A stretch of DNA of 8,180 nucleotides from Elusimicrobiota bacterium (GTDB lineage Bacteria; Elusimicrobiota; Elusimicrobia; UBA1565; UBA9628): contig JAQUNT010000084.1 of NCBI GenBank assembly GCA_028717525.1, forward strand, positions 1-8,180, written 5' to 3'. A model generated the notes under the pieces. It was not told the DNA's origin. It made no database searches and saw only the letters and a list, made by a program, of their open reading frames with translations. The translations under genes were made by a program, and so were the position numbers. Shown here in pieces: positions 1 through 6,463 of this stretch. The stretch's first letter is position 1. Every line of letters begins with the position of its first letter.

Positions 1-176
1 TCACCTACGTGCTCTATCCCGACGAGGGGCACGGCTTCGCCCGGCCCGAGAACCGCATCGACTTCAACGCCCGCGCCGAGGCCTTCCTCGGCGCCAACCT
101 GGGCGGCCGCGTGGAGCCTGTCCAGGGCGAGGCGTACCCGGGCTCGACCGCGAAGGTCAAGGTCGTCGGAAAGTGA
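1..176 (+). CDS. S9-family (prolyl oligopeptidase-type) serine peptidase, C-terminal end only
   Basis: The reading frame is open from base 3 to the TGA at 174-176 and gives 57 residues. It starts with TYVLYPDEGHGFARPENR. The DEGHGF motif followed by RPENR and a short helix (FNARAEAFLGANLGG) is the usual end of the alpha/beta-hydrolase domain in S9 peptidases of the dipeptidyl/acylaminoacyl-peptidase type. The His of GHGF, tenth visible residue, is the expected catalytic histidine. The Ser and Asp of the triad lie outside the window. Members normally have an N-terminal beta-propeller and remove dipeptides or acylated residues from peptides, often in the periplasm. The last ~25 residues (GGRVEPVQGEAYPGSTAKVKVVGK) form a short tail past the hydrolase core. 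The gene is followed after 29 nt by an M16 peptidase on the same strand, so the two probably share a transcript. The family call is firm; substrate and localisation cannot be read from this fragment. Confidence 0.85.
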   Translation, partial: TYVLYPDEGHGFARPENRIDFNARAEAFLGANLGGRVEPVQGEAYPGSTAKVKVVGK

Positions 177-189
177 AGACAGGAGCCGC

Positions 190-195
190 AGGAGG
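190..195 (+). promoter_or_regulatory. Shine-Dalgarno motif that decides the M16 start
   Basis: AGGAGG lies 10 nt before the ATG at 206. The frame is also open back to a GTG at 173 that overlaps the upstream TGA as GTGA, so this motif is the main reason to prefer the ATG. That start also puts two basic residues directly ahead of the hydrophobic signal-peptide core. Confidence 0.7.
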
Positions 196-205
196 GCATC
201 ATCCC

Positions 206-3103
206 ATGAGGAAGACCGGATTCTTGTCCGCCGTCGTCATGGCCGTTGCAGTCTGCGCCCAGGCCCAGACCTGGATGCCCAAGGTCCCGGAGCCTCTGGA
301 CGCTCCTTTGCCCGCGGACCCCATGGCCGTGACCATCCACCGCCTGCCCAACGGCCTGACCGTGTATCTCTCTCCCTACCGCCAGGAGCCCCGCGTCACG
401 GCCTGGATCGCCACGCGCGCCGGCAGCCGCCAAGACCCCGCGGACTCCACGGGCATGGCCCACTACCTCGAACACATGCTCTTCAAGGGCTCGGGAGCTT
501 TGGGCACCCGCGACTTCGCCCACGAAAAGCCCGCGCTGGACCGCATCTCGGAGCTTTACGAGAAGCTCTTCAAGACCACGGACCCGGCCGCGCGCAAGGC
601 CATTTACAAGGAAATCGACGGCTACAACGTCCAGGTCTCGACCTACGCCATCCCCAACGAACTGGCCCAGGCCTACCGCCGCCTGGGCTTCCGCGGCTTC
701 AACGCCTTCACCTCAAACGAGCGCACCGTGTTCATCTGCAACTTCCCGTCCAACCGGGCCGAGGCCTGGGCCCGGCTCGAGGCCGACCGCTTCGCCCGGC
801 CCGTGTTCCGCCTCTTCCAGACCGAGATCGAGACGGTCTACGAGGAGAATAACCGCTCTTCGGACAACCCGGAGCGCATCCTCAACGAGGCCCTGGACAA
901 GCAGTTCTGGAAGGAGCACCCCTACGGCCGCACCGTGCTGGGCTCCATCGAGCACCTCAAGAACCCGTCCTTGGCCAAGATGTACGCCTACTACGACAAG
1001 AACTACATCCCCAACAACATGGCCATCGCCCTCTCCGGGGACTTCGACCGGGAGGAGATGCTCAAGCTGATAACCAAGCACTTCGGCGCCTGGAAGCCCA
1101 AGGCCCTGCCCCAGGCTGCGGCCTATCCTGTCGTGAAGCCTAAAGGCCTGGAGCGCGTCGAGGTCAAGTACGAGTCCGAGGAGAAGGTCGTGGTCGCCTG
1201 GCAGACCGTCCCCCGCGAGCATCCGGACGCGGACGCCTTGACCGTCATGGACATGCTCATGTCCAACTCCCGGACCGGGATCATCGACCTCGACCTGGTC
1301 CAGGCCCAGAAGGTGAAGTCGGCCAGCTCCTACCCGGAATTCCTCAACGAGGGCGGCGCCTGGAGCATGTACGCCGTGCCCCGCAAGGGCCAGAAGCTGG
1401 AGGAGGCCGAAGCCCTCCTGATGGGCGCGGTGGCCAAGCTCAAGTCCGGCACGTTCGACCAGTCCGACATCGACGCCGTCATCACGAACTTCGAGGTGGG
1501 CGAGAAGTACAAGCTGGAGAACAACGACAGCCGCGTGGGCTTCATGGCCGAGTCGTTCCTGCGCTACGAGCCCTGGCCCAAGACCGTGGCCTGGCTGGAG
1601 CGCCTGCGCCGCGTGAGCAAGGCGGACGTCCTGCGCGCGGCCGAGAAATACCTGGGCGAAGACCGCGTGGCGGCCTACCGGCGCCAGGGCAAGCCGACCT
1701 TGCCCTCCATGGCCAAGCCCGAGTTCACCAAGCTGGACATCAAGCCGGAGCGCCAGTCGCGCTTCTTCGACGAGATCGTGAACCTGCCGGCCGTGCCCGT
1801 CGAGCCGCGCTGGGTGGTCAAGGACCGGGACTACAGCCTGACCGAGCTGCCCGCGGGACGCCTCTACGCCGCGGCCAACCCGGTCAACGACCTCTTCTCT
1901 TTGACCTGGCGCTTCGACCTGGGCCGCCGCCATGAGCGGACCTTGTGCTCCGCCCTGCAGCTTCTGGACCTCTCCGGCGCGGGCGCCCTCTCCGCCGAGG
2001 AGTTCAAGAAGAAGCTCTACGCCCTGGGAACCTCCCTGCGCACGGGCTGCGGGGAGCAGGAGTCCAGCCTCAGCCTGAGCGGCCTGGAGAAGAACCTCTG
2101 GCCCTCGCTGCAGCTCATGTGGGAGCACTTCGACTCCCCCCGCACCGCCAGCGACACGCTCAAGAACATGGTCGAGGTGGCCATCGGCGCGCACCAGGAC
2201 AACAAGAAGAACCCCGGCTACATCCACCACGCCCTCTCCGAGCTCGCGGAGCGCGGCCCGGAGTCCACCGTGCTGCTGGAGCTCTCCGACGCGGAGCTGC
2301 GCGCGCTCAAGGAGGACGCCCTCCAGGCCCTGGCCAGGCGCCTGCTCGACTACAAGCGCCGGGTCTCCTACGTGGGCAGCCGCCCGGCCGGCGAGATCGC
2401 GCGCCTCATCGACCAGGGCCGCCGGAGCTACCGGCAGCCCCCGGCCTACCGTCAGCTGCGCTACCTCAAGCCGGCGCGGAACACGGTGCTCTTCACGCAC
2501 CGGGACATGCTCCAGTCCCAGATCGGCATGTTCGCCGCGGACGAGGTCTACGACCCGCGGCACGCCGTGGACTACCAGTTCCTGGCCAGCTACCTGGGCG
2601 GGGGCATGAGCTCGGTCATCTTCCAGGAGGTCCGCGAGGCCCGGGCCTTGGCCTACGCGGCCAGCGGCGGCTACTGGGGGGCGTCGCGCAAGGGCGACGA
2701 GAACCAGGTCTGGGGCTACCTGGGCACCCAGGCGGACAAGACCAAGGAGGCCACGGAGCTCCTGCGCGGACTGCTCCTGAGCCCGCCCCTTTCCGGCCAG
2801 CGCTTCGCGGAGACCGCCAAGGGCATCGAGGAGGGCTACCGCACCAACCCCATCCAGTTCCGCTCCGTGCCCGGGGCGGTGATCGCCTGGGAGGAGTTGG
2901 GCTTCTCACAGGACCCCCGGCCCGAGCGCTTCGCCCGGGCTCTGGCCTACAAGCTCGACGACCTGGCGCTCTTCGCGAAGCGCTTCGCGGGCCGGCCCAT
3001 GACCGTATCCATCCTGGGCAACCGGGAGCGGCTCGGCATCGACGGCGTCAAGAAGCTGGGGGAGTTCGAGGAGAAGACTTTGGAGCAGATCTTCCCCTAC
3101 TGA
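206..3103 (+). CDS. Exported M16-family zinc metallopeptidase (insulinase/pitrilysin type), long two-repeat form
   Basis: This 965-residue protein starts with a Sec-type signal peptide: MRK, a hydrophobic stretch to about residue 18, and likely cleavage after AQA. The zinc-binding inverted motif HxxEH reads HYLEH at residues 86-90, with H86 and H90 as ligands and E89 as the base. The distal Glu ligand should be one of E213/E214 in ETVYEENN. Between them sits a region with TRDFAHEKPALDRI, AIPNE and NAFTSNERTVF, which makes the spacing about 124 residues instead of the roughly 75 of pitrilysin. I recall a similar insert from ~950-residue periplasmic M16 proteins. HPYGRTVLGSIEHLK and YIPNNMAIALSGDFD (about 237-280) mark the first M16 C-domain. 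The second half (about 545-965) repeats the fold without HxxEH, as usual for the inactive half; LASYLGGGMSSVIFQEVRE belongs to it. The role is probably breakdown of small peptides in the envelope. The gene likely forms an operon with the preceding S9 peptidase. Start choice: ATG 206, with GTG 173 as the alternative. Confidence 0.93.
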   Translation: MRKTGFLSAVVMAVAVCAQAQTWMPKVPEPLDAPLPADPMAVTIHRLPNGLTVYLSPYRQEPRVTAWIATRAGSRQDPADSTGMAHYLEHMLFKGSGALGTRDFAHEKPALDRISELYEKLFKTTDPAARKAIYKEIDGYNVQVSTYAIPNELAQAYRRLGFRGFNAFTSNERTVFICNFPSNRAEAWARLEADRFARPVFRLFQTEIETVYEENNRSSDNPERILNEALDKQFWKEHPYGRTVLGSIEHLKNPSLAKMYAYYDKNYIPNNMAIALSGDFDREEMLKLITKHFGAWKPKALPQAAAYPVVKPKGLERVEVKYESEEKVVVAWQTVPREHPDADALTVMDMLMSNSRTGIIDLDLVQAQKVKSASSYPEFLNEGGAWSMYAVPRKGQKLEEAEALLMGAVAKLKSGTFDQSDIDAVITNFEVGEKYKLENNDSRVGFMAESFLRYEPWPKTVAWLERLRRVSKADVLRAAEKYLGEDRVAAYRRQGKPTLPSMAKPEFTKLDIKPERQSRFFDEIVNLPAVPVEPRWVVKDRDYSLTELPAGRLYAAANPVNDLFSLTWRFDLGRRHERTLCSALQLLDLSGAGALSAEEFKKKLYALGTSLRTGCGEQESSLSLSGLEKNLWPSLQLMWEHFDSPRTASDTLKNMVEVAIGAHQDNKKNPGYIHHALSELAERGPESTVLLELSDAELRALKEDALQALARRLLDYKRRVSYVGSRPAGEIARLIDQGRRSYRQPPAYRQLRYLKPARNTVLFTHRDMLQSQIGMFAADEVYDPRHAVDYQFLASYLGGGMSSVIFQEVREARALAYAASGGYWGASRKGDENQVWGYLGTQADKTKEATELLRGLLLSPPLSGQRFAETAKGIEEGYRTNPIQFRSVPGAVIAWEELGFSQDPRPERFARALAYKLDDLALFAKRFAGRPMTVSILGNRERLGIDGVKKLGEFEEKTLEQIFPY

Positions 3104-3135
3104 ACCGGACGGACTTCCCTACGGCCGGCGCCTCG

Positions 3136-4395
3136 TCACTGGTCGCAGTCGCTGTGCACGCAGGGCTGGGTGGCCGTCATCGGACAGGCGCGCAGCTGGG
3201 CGCAGGTCAATTGGTCGATCTCCTCGCACTTGGCCTTGAACTGGCAATGCACCCGGGCGCAGTTGCAGACGCCCCGCCACATCCAGTAGTCGTCCCGGCA
3301 GACCTCATCGCTGGCGAATGCGCATTTCACGTCGCGGCGGCAAACGTCGCCTATGCGCTGGCCGATGGGCTTGAGCTCGTCGTTGGCCTTCCGGATCTTC
3401 GGCTCGTATTTGCTGGTCGCGGCCTCGCATTTCTTGGCGTTCTCGTCGTTCTTCTTGTAGGCGGCTGAAGAGTCGGCGGCGGCCGCTCCCGCTCCGCCCG
3501 CCGCCCCGCCGCCTCCGCCTCCTCCGGAGGAGGAGACTCCGCCCGCGGCCCCTTCCCCGCCGGAGCCGCCGCCGCTGCCGTAGCCCGAGGCGGAAGCGCC
3601 CGACTGGCCGATGGTCCCGCCGCCCCCTGCCTGCATCGGCACGACGGCCAGCCCGGAGCGGCTGCCCGCGGCCGTGGCCGCGGCCGCCGCGCCGGAGCCC
3701 GAGCTCCCGCCGGTCAAGGGATCTGAGCCGGACAACGCGGCGCCCGGGCTGTTGAAGCCGAGGTCGCCTCTGGCCGCCCCATCGGCCTTGAGGCTGGAAC
3801 CGGAGGCCTTCTGGGCCTGGGAGAACGGGGTCAGCGGCGGCGCAGACACCTGGCGCGACGCGGGGCTGCCCAGCGGGGCCCCGCCTACGGACTGCGCCGC
3901 GGTCCTCTGCTGGCCCGCGCCTCCGGCGCCTCCGGCCAGCGCCCCGTCCCGGATCGGGGCTCCTCCCCGCGGCAAGGCGGCTCTTTGCTGGGCGCTCAAT
4001 GGGCCGCCCGTCGAGATGCTGGCTGAGCCGGCCCCGGGGCCCCTGGCGCCGGCGGAGTATGCGGCGCCCGGCGCTCCAGCCGCGGCGCCGGCCTGGGTCA
4101 GGGACCCGCGAATGAGTCCGACCGACGAGAGCCCGGGGTTGGCGCCTCCGGCCGCGCCTTGGGACCCGCCTAGGGACGCGTCCGCGGCGGCGGAGGCGCC
4201 GGCCCCCGGCCGGGGGGTGAAGGGCTGCGTGCTGCGGACCCGGCGCGACGGCTCATGGAAGGCCACCAGCCAGGCGGCTACGATGGCGAGGGTGAGGCCT
4301 CCGACCACGACCGCGAATCCCGCCCTCCAGTCCGCCCCGAAGCGCTCCCGGAGTTCCGCGTACCACGCAGCCAACCTGGAATCTTTTTTATCCAT
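3136..4395 (-). CDS. Single-pass membrane protein with a long Gly/Ala/Ser stalk and a 12-cysteine C-terminal domain; function unknown
   Basis: I do not recognise this 419-residue protein as a named family. Residues 1-23 are charged (MDKKDSRLAAWYAELRERFG). Residues 24-46 form one clear membrane helix (AGFAVVVGGLTLAIVAAWLV). Residues 50-308 are low-complexity Gly/Ala/Ser/Pro sequence with no cysteine, probably a disordered stalk, ending in Gly runs near 277-300. Residues 311-345 are charged and probably helical. All 12 cysteines fall in the last 97 residues, at 323, 352, 358, 366, 377, 379, 384, 390, 398, 404, 412 and 417, around an aromatic patch DDYWMWRG. The positive-inside rule is ambiguous, since basic residues flank both sides of the helix, but an even cysteine count suits a disulfide-bonded domain outside the cytoplasm. 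A metal-binding domain is the alternative. The gene has its own promoter, a G-rich stretch at 4400-4405 as a weak ribosome site, and converges on the M16 gene with a 32-nt gap. The plus-strand Pro/Ala-rich frame across it is a composition shadow. Confidence 0.8.
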   Translation of the reverse strand: MDKKDSRLAAWYAELRERFGADWRAGFAVVVGGLTLAIVAAWLVAFHEPSRRVRSTQPFTPRPGAGASAAADASLGGSQGAAGGANPGLSSVGLIRGSLTQAGAAAGAPGAAYSAGARGPGAGSASISTGGPLSAQQRAALPRGGAPIRDGALAGGAGGAGQQRTAAQSVGGAPLGSPASRQVSAPPLTPFSQAQKASGSSLKADGAARGDLGFNSPGAALSGSDPLTGGSSGSGAAAAATAAGSRSGLAVVPMQAGGGGTIGQSGASASGYGSGGGSGGEGAAGGVSSSGGGGGGGAAGGAGAAAADSSAAYKKNDENAKKCEAATSKYEPKIRKANDELKPIGQRIGDVCRRDVKCAFASDEVCRDDYWMWRGVCNCARVHCQFKAKCEEIDQLTCAQLRACPMTATQPCVHSDCDQ

Positions 4396-4415
4396 CAGGC
4401 CCCCCGCGCACGACT

Positions 4416-4444
4416 AGTATAGGCCCAAATATTCAGGGTATCAA
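4416..4444 (-). promoter_or_regulatory. Sigma-70-type promoter of the Cys-rich membrane protein gene
   Basis: On the minus strand, TTGATA (4444-4439) and TATACT (4421-4416) are separated by exactly 17 bp. Each hexamer matches the consensus at five of six positions. The predicted start near 4409 gives a leader of about 14 nt before the ATG at 4395, long enough to hold the GGGGGG run as a weak ribosome site. This AT-rich patch stands out from the GC-rich surroundings. Confidence 0.75.
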
Positions 4445-4454
4445 GACCCAAATA
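4424..4454. repeat. Direct octamer pair flanking the -35 box
   Basis: The octamer CCCAAATA (TATTTGGG on the transcribed strand) occurs at 4424-4431, inside the promoter spacer, and again at 4447-4454, just upstream of the -35 box. The copies start 23 bp apart, close to two helical turns, so a dimeric regulator could bind both on one face and straddle the -35. This is a candidate operator only; two 8-bp copies are limited evidence. Confidence 0.35.
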
Positions 4455-4532
4455 GAAGGGGACAGCCGAAGCGCCGTCGGACCCAGCCCGGCCGGGGCAC
4501 AAAGACCGGCAAGCTCTAGGCCCTAGGTCTCT

Positions 4533-4549
4533 GCGCCGCCGGCCGGCGC
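4533..4549. repeat. GC-rich inverted repeat upstream of the glutaminase-like gene
   Basis: GCGCCG (4533-4538) and CGGCGC (4544-4549) are perfect 6-bp arms around a 5-nt centre CCGGC. The repeat sits where the -35 and spacer of the 4553-4561 promoter would be, and is followed by CTTTGTT. It could be an operator. A terminator for readthrough toward the right is possible, but the T run is too short to be convincing. GC-rich DNA also makes such repeats common by chance. Confidence 0.3.
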
Positions 4550-4552
4550 CTT

Positions 4553-4561
4553 TGTTATCTT
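4553..4561 (+). promoter_or_regulatory. Extended -10 promoter placed for leaderless transcription
   Basis: TG-T-TATCTT occupies 4553-4561, exactly 6 nt before the ATG at 4568, which puts the expected transcription start on the start codon. No -35 hexamer is convincing at 16-18 bp. The only purine run before the ATG, AGGG at 4563-4566, is 1 nt away and too close to work as a Shine-Dalgarno site. Confidence 0.5.
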
Positions 4562-4567
4562 CAGGGC

Positions 4568-5533
4568 ATGGCTGCCGTACTCATGGCCGGGCTCCTTTGC
4601 GGGCTCGCGGCCGCGGCTCCGGTCGGGCCGCTGGACGCCGAGCGGCTCCTCGAAGAGGTGCGCCTTCTGGCGCCGGACCTGCCCGCGCCGCCCGCCTCGT
4701 CCTGGGAGCAGGTCCCGCCGGCGGACTCCGGAGGCCTCTACGAGCGCATCGCCGCTTCCGCGGCCAGGCTCAAGTCCCTGCCCGCGCAGGCGCGCCAGGG
4801 GCTCTGGGACTCCGCCTTCCGCCATCCCGTGGCCGGCCTGGACGACGAGCGCAAGCTGGCCCGATACGACCCCAAGGGCTTCATCGGCTTCTGCTTCGGC
4901 CGCGCCATGGCGGTCCACCTTCTGGCCCGGCAGCTGGGCCTGGCCGAGGGCTCGGTGCGCAAGCTCTTCGCGGTGGGCGACCTGCGCGAGGGGAACGACC
5001 CTGGGTGGCGCTTCCATGTCACGGCCTTGGTCAAGGGCGAAGGCGGCCAGTGGTACGCCATCGACCCCGTCATGGCCGGGCCCATGACCGCGGCGGCCTG
5101 GCTCGCGGAGTTGCGCAAGACCTGGGACAAGCAAGGCCAGGCCCGCTTCTATCTCACCCCGGCCGCCGCGGTCCTGCCGGAACTGGCCACTGTGCCGGCG
5201 CCCGGCCAGGAGCGGGGCGAGCATCTCATCGAGCTCTCCTTCGACCCGGCGGTCCAGGAGGGCTTCTTTCCGGCCGCCGGTCTGGGCCAGGGGGTCTTTT
5301 CCGTCTCGCGGACGGCAGCTGAGAAGCATTTCAAGGCCGCGGGCCGGGGCTTCGATTTCGACGGCATCGCCGTCAACGGGGAGCGCATCTCCTACAACGG
5401 CTTCTTCCCGGACCTGCTGCGCGAGTTGGCCTTCCCGGCGCCGCGCTCCATGGCGCCCTTCTTCGCGCGCCCGGCCCCCGCGGCCCGGCCGCTGGGCCTG
5501 GACCTGGGCAGGCTGGGCCGCGGAGCGAAGTAG
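4568..5533 (+). CDS. Exported protein-glutaminase-like putative deamidase (Cys-His-Asp)
   Basis: The product has 321 residues. Residues 1-17 (MAAVLMAGLLCGLAAAA) look like a signal peptide lacking an N-terminal basic residue. An in-frame TAG at 4517-4519 and the absence of other start codons after it rule out a longer start; ATG 4583 (Met6) is the only close alternative. Residues 105-180 resemble the catalytic core of bacterial protein-glutaminase, which converts glutamine side chains in proteins to glutamate with release of ammonia: GFCFGRAMAVHLLARQLG with C109, GWRFHVTALV with H150, and WYAIDPVMAGPMTAAAWL with D166. From memory, the Chryseobacterium enzyme has a CYARAH motif and a triad with a 41-residue Cys-His and about 20-residue His-Asp spacing; here they are 41 and 16. 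Residues 20-100 may act as a propeptide, as in that enzyme. The C-terminal ~120 residues are unassigned. The gene is transcribed alone, divergent from the Cys-rich protein gene. A related transglutaminase-like cysteine protease or amidase is possible. The function is inferred from motifs only. Confidence 0.6.
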   Translation: MAAVLMAGLLCGLAAAAPVGPLDAERLLEEVRLLAPDLPAPPASSWEQVPPADSGGLYERIAASAARLKSLPAQARQGLWDSAFRHPVAGLDDERKLARYDPKGFIGFCFGRAMAVHLLARQLGLAEGSVRKLFAVGDLREGNDPGWRFHVTALVKGEGGQWYAIDPVMAGPMTAAAWLAELRKTWDKQGQARFYLTPAAAVLPELATVPAPGQERGEHLIELSFDPAVQEGFFPAAGLGQGVFSVSRTAAEKHFKAAGRGFDFDGIAVNGERISYNGFFPDLLRELAFPAPRSMAPFFARPAPAARPLGLDLGRLGRGAK

Positions 5534-5546
5534 CGGGCTTCCCCGC
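5533..5546. terminator. Small hairpin in the 15-nt convergent gap, possible bidirectional terminator
   Basis: GCGGG (5533-5537) and CCCGC (5542-5546) form a perfect 5-bp GC stem with a CTTC loop. It fills the gap between the TAG at 5531-5533 and the minus-strand stop at 5549-5551. There is no T tract on either side, so intrinsic termination is doubtful. Its position between two converging genes is the main argument. Confidence 0.25.
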
Positions 5547-5548
5547 CG

Positions 5549-6418
5549 TCACTCGCCGAGATCGTAGAGGCTGATGTCGAAGCGGTAGGTCTTGCCTTTG
5601 GCGCGGTAGGCGAAGCAGCCGTCCTTGTTGGCGCTGAAGTTGAAGCCGCCGCCCCACCAGAAGTAGCCGGGGACCTCGTGGACCGTGTTGGCGTTCGACT
5701 CGGGGTTCTGCAGGACCTTGAGCTCGGCGTCCGGTGTGTTGAGGCCGGCGATGTTGCGCGTCTTGTGGCGCCAGCGCACCCGCTCGTCGGCGACCAGGGA
5801 CTTGTCCGGCTCGAGCATCTTGAGCTGCTCGGCCGTGTGGTAGAAGACCTCTACCCGGGGGTCGTCGAACATGGCCTCGTAAAGGCGGGAGAACTTGTCC
5901 ACGGGGTAGGGATCGTAGGTCTTCTTCCAGAGCTCCTGGGGGATGAGCAGGTGCGAGTGCCCCATGTCCGGGAAGAAGACCGCGTCGATGTAGTCGGCCG
6001 CGAAGGCGGCCTCGATGTGGCGCGCCACGGAGGCGATGAGGCGCGCAGGCAGGACCACCGCCCCGCCGCGGGATTGCTCGTAAGGCAGCTCGTAGCGCCT
6101 CTGGCCCGGGTTCCAGTAGGCCCGCGCGCCGAGCCTCTTGTCCGAGGCGTAGGTCTTCTCGAAGGCGGCCAGCATCTCGGGGAGGGTGTAGTCCCAATGG
6201 AAGTCGGCCGTGGCGAGCTTGGGGGCGCCGGAGCTTTCGGGCGGGCAGGGGAAGAGCTCCTGGGCCTGGGGACGCTCGCCCGCCGAGGAGGCTTGGCGCG
6301 AGGCGGCGAGGTCCTCCTTGACCCGGCCCGCCGCCTCGCGCAGGGTCCCCTCGAGATCGTCCAGCCCCGCGCAGGCGGGGAGGGCGGCGGCCAGCATGAG
6401 GGCGGTCAGGGGGGCCAT
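5549..6418 (-). CDS. Exported protein of unknown function, possible lipoprotein, with a GHSH motif
   Basis: The product has 289 residues and belongs to no family I recognise. MAPLTALMLAAALPAC is a signal-peptide-like segment. LPAC at 13-16 resembles a lipobox with an unusual Pro at -2, so Cys16 may be lipidated; ordinary cleavage nearby is the alternative. The only other cysteines, C58 and C268, could form a disulfide. Residues 70-115 are rich in aromatics (ADFHWDYTLPEML, YWNPGQRRYELPYE). Residues 148-160 read FFPDMGHSHLLIP and 192-203 FYHTAEQLKMLE; D151, H154, H156 and H194 could form a metal site, but no known motif confirms this. WWGGGFNFSANKDGCFAYR near the C terminus suggests a beta-rich fold. 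The start at 6418 is favoured by an extended -10 box 6 nt upstream. The alternative ATG at 6472 would add 18 residues with three arginines and has an SD-like AGGTGAGG 2 nt before it. The frame stays open further upstream only as antisense to the transporter gene. Confidence 0.72.
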   Translation of the reverse strand: MAPLTALMLAAALPACAGLDDLEGTLREAAGRVKEDLAASRQASSAGERPQAQELFPCPPESSGAPKLATADFHWDYTLPEMLAAFEKTYASDKRLGARAYWNPGQRRYELPYEQSRGGAVVLPARLIASVARHIEAAFAADYIDAVFFPDMGHSHLLIPQELWKKTYDPYPVDKFSRLYEAMFDDPRVEVFYHTAEQLKMLEPDKSLVADERVRWRHKTRNIAGLNTPDAELKVLQNPESNANTVHEVPGYFWWGGGFNFSANKDGCFAYRAKGKTYRFDISLYDLGE

Positions 6419-6424
6419 GCGTCC

Positions 6425-6433
6425 AGTATAACA
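6425..6433 (-). promoter_or_regulatory. Extended -10 promoter placed for leaderless transcription
   Basis: On the minus strand TG-T-TATACT (6433-6425) is followed by 6 nt and then the ATG at 6418, so the expected start site is the A of ATG. The hexamer matches the consensus at five of six positions. No good -35 is seen at 16-18 bp; the extended -10 could compensate. There is no Shine-Dalgarno motif in GGACGC, the only sequence between box and start codon. Confidence 0.55.
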
Positions 6434-6463
6434 GGGTCTGCCCAGCCGCGCCAGGCCCGTCTG

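Noticed and set aside
713..2563. Long minus-strand open frame of 616 codons across the M16 gene
   Set aside because: It is antisense to a gene with clear family motifs; high GC keeps the antisense frame free of stops, and its product is a Val/Leu/Gly/Arg-rich sequence with no domain.
3105..3128. Possible terminator hairpin in the gap between the M16 and Cys-rich genes
   Set aside because: Only 4 bp, a mismatch and 2 bp pair around a 10-nt loop, without a T tract; too weak to annotate.
1945..3468. Plus-strand frame running through the M16 end into the Cys-rich gene
   Set aside because: It crosses the end of one gene and the antisense of another; the product is Pro/Ala/Arg/Gly-rich in the manner of an out-of-frame reading of GC-rich DNA.
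3518..3533. Perfect 16-bp palindrome CCTCCTCCGGAGGAGG
   Set aside because: It lies inside the stalk coding region where TCC serine and GGA/GGC glycine codons meet, which produces such symmetry by composition; no sign of a regulatory role.
3480..4200. Low-complexity GC-rich stretch as a possible repeat array
   Set aside because: No fixed repeat unit or period is visible; it encodes an irregular Gly/Ala/Ser/Pro stalk in one reading frame.
3611..4417. Pro/Ala-rich plus-strand frame of 268 codons opposite the Cys-rich protein gene
   Set aside because: Mirror of the Gly/Ala/Ser stalk codons. The minus-strand reading has a membrane helix, a cysteine-rich domain and a promoter; this one has none.
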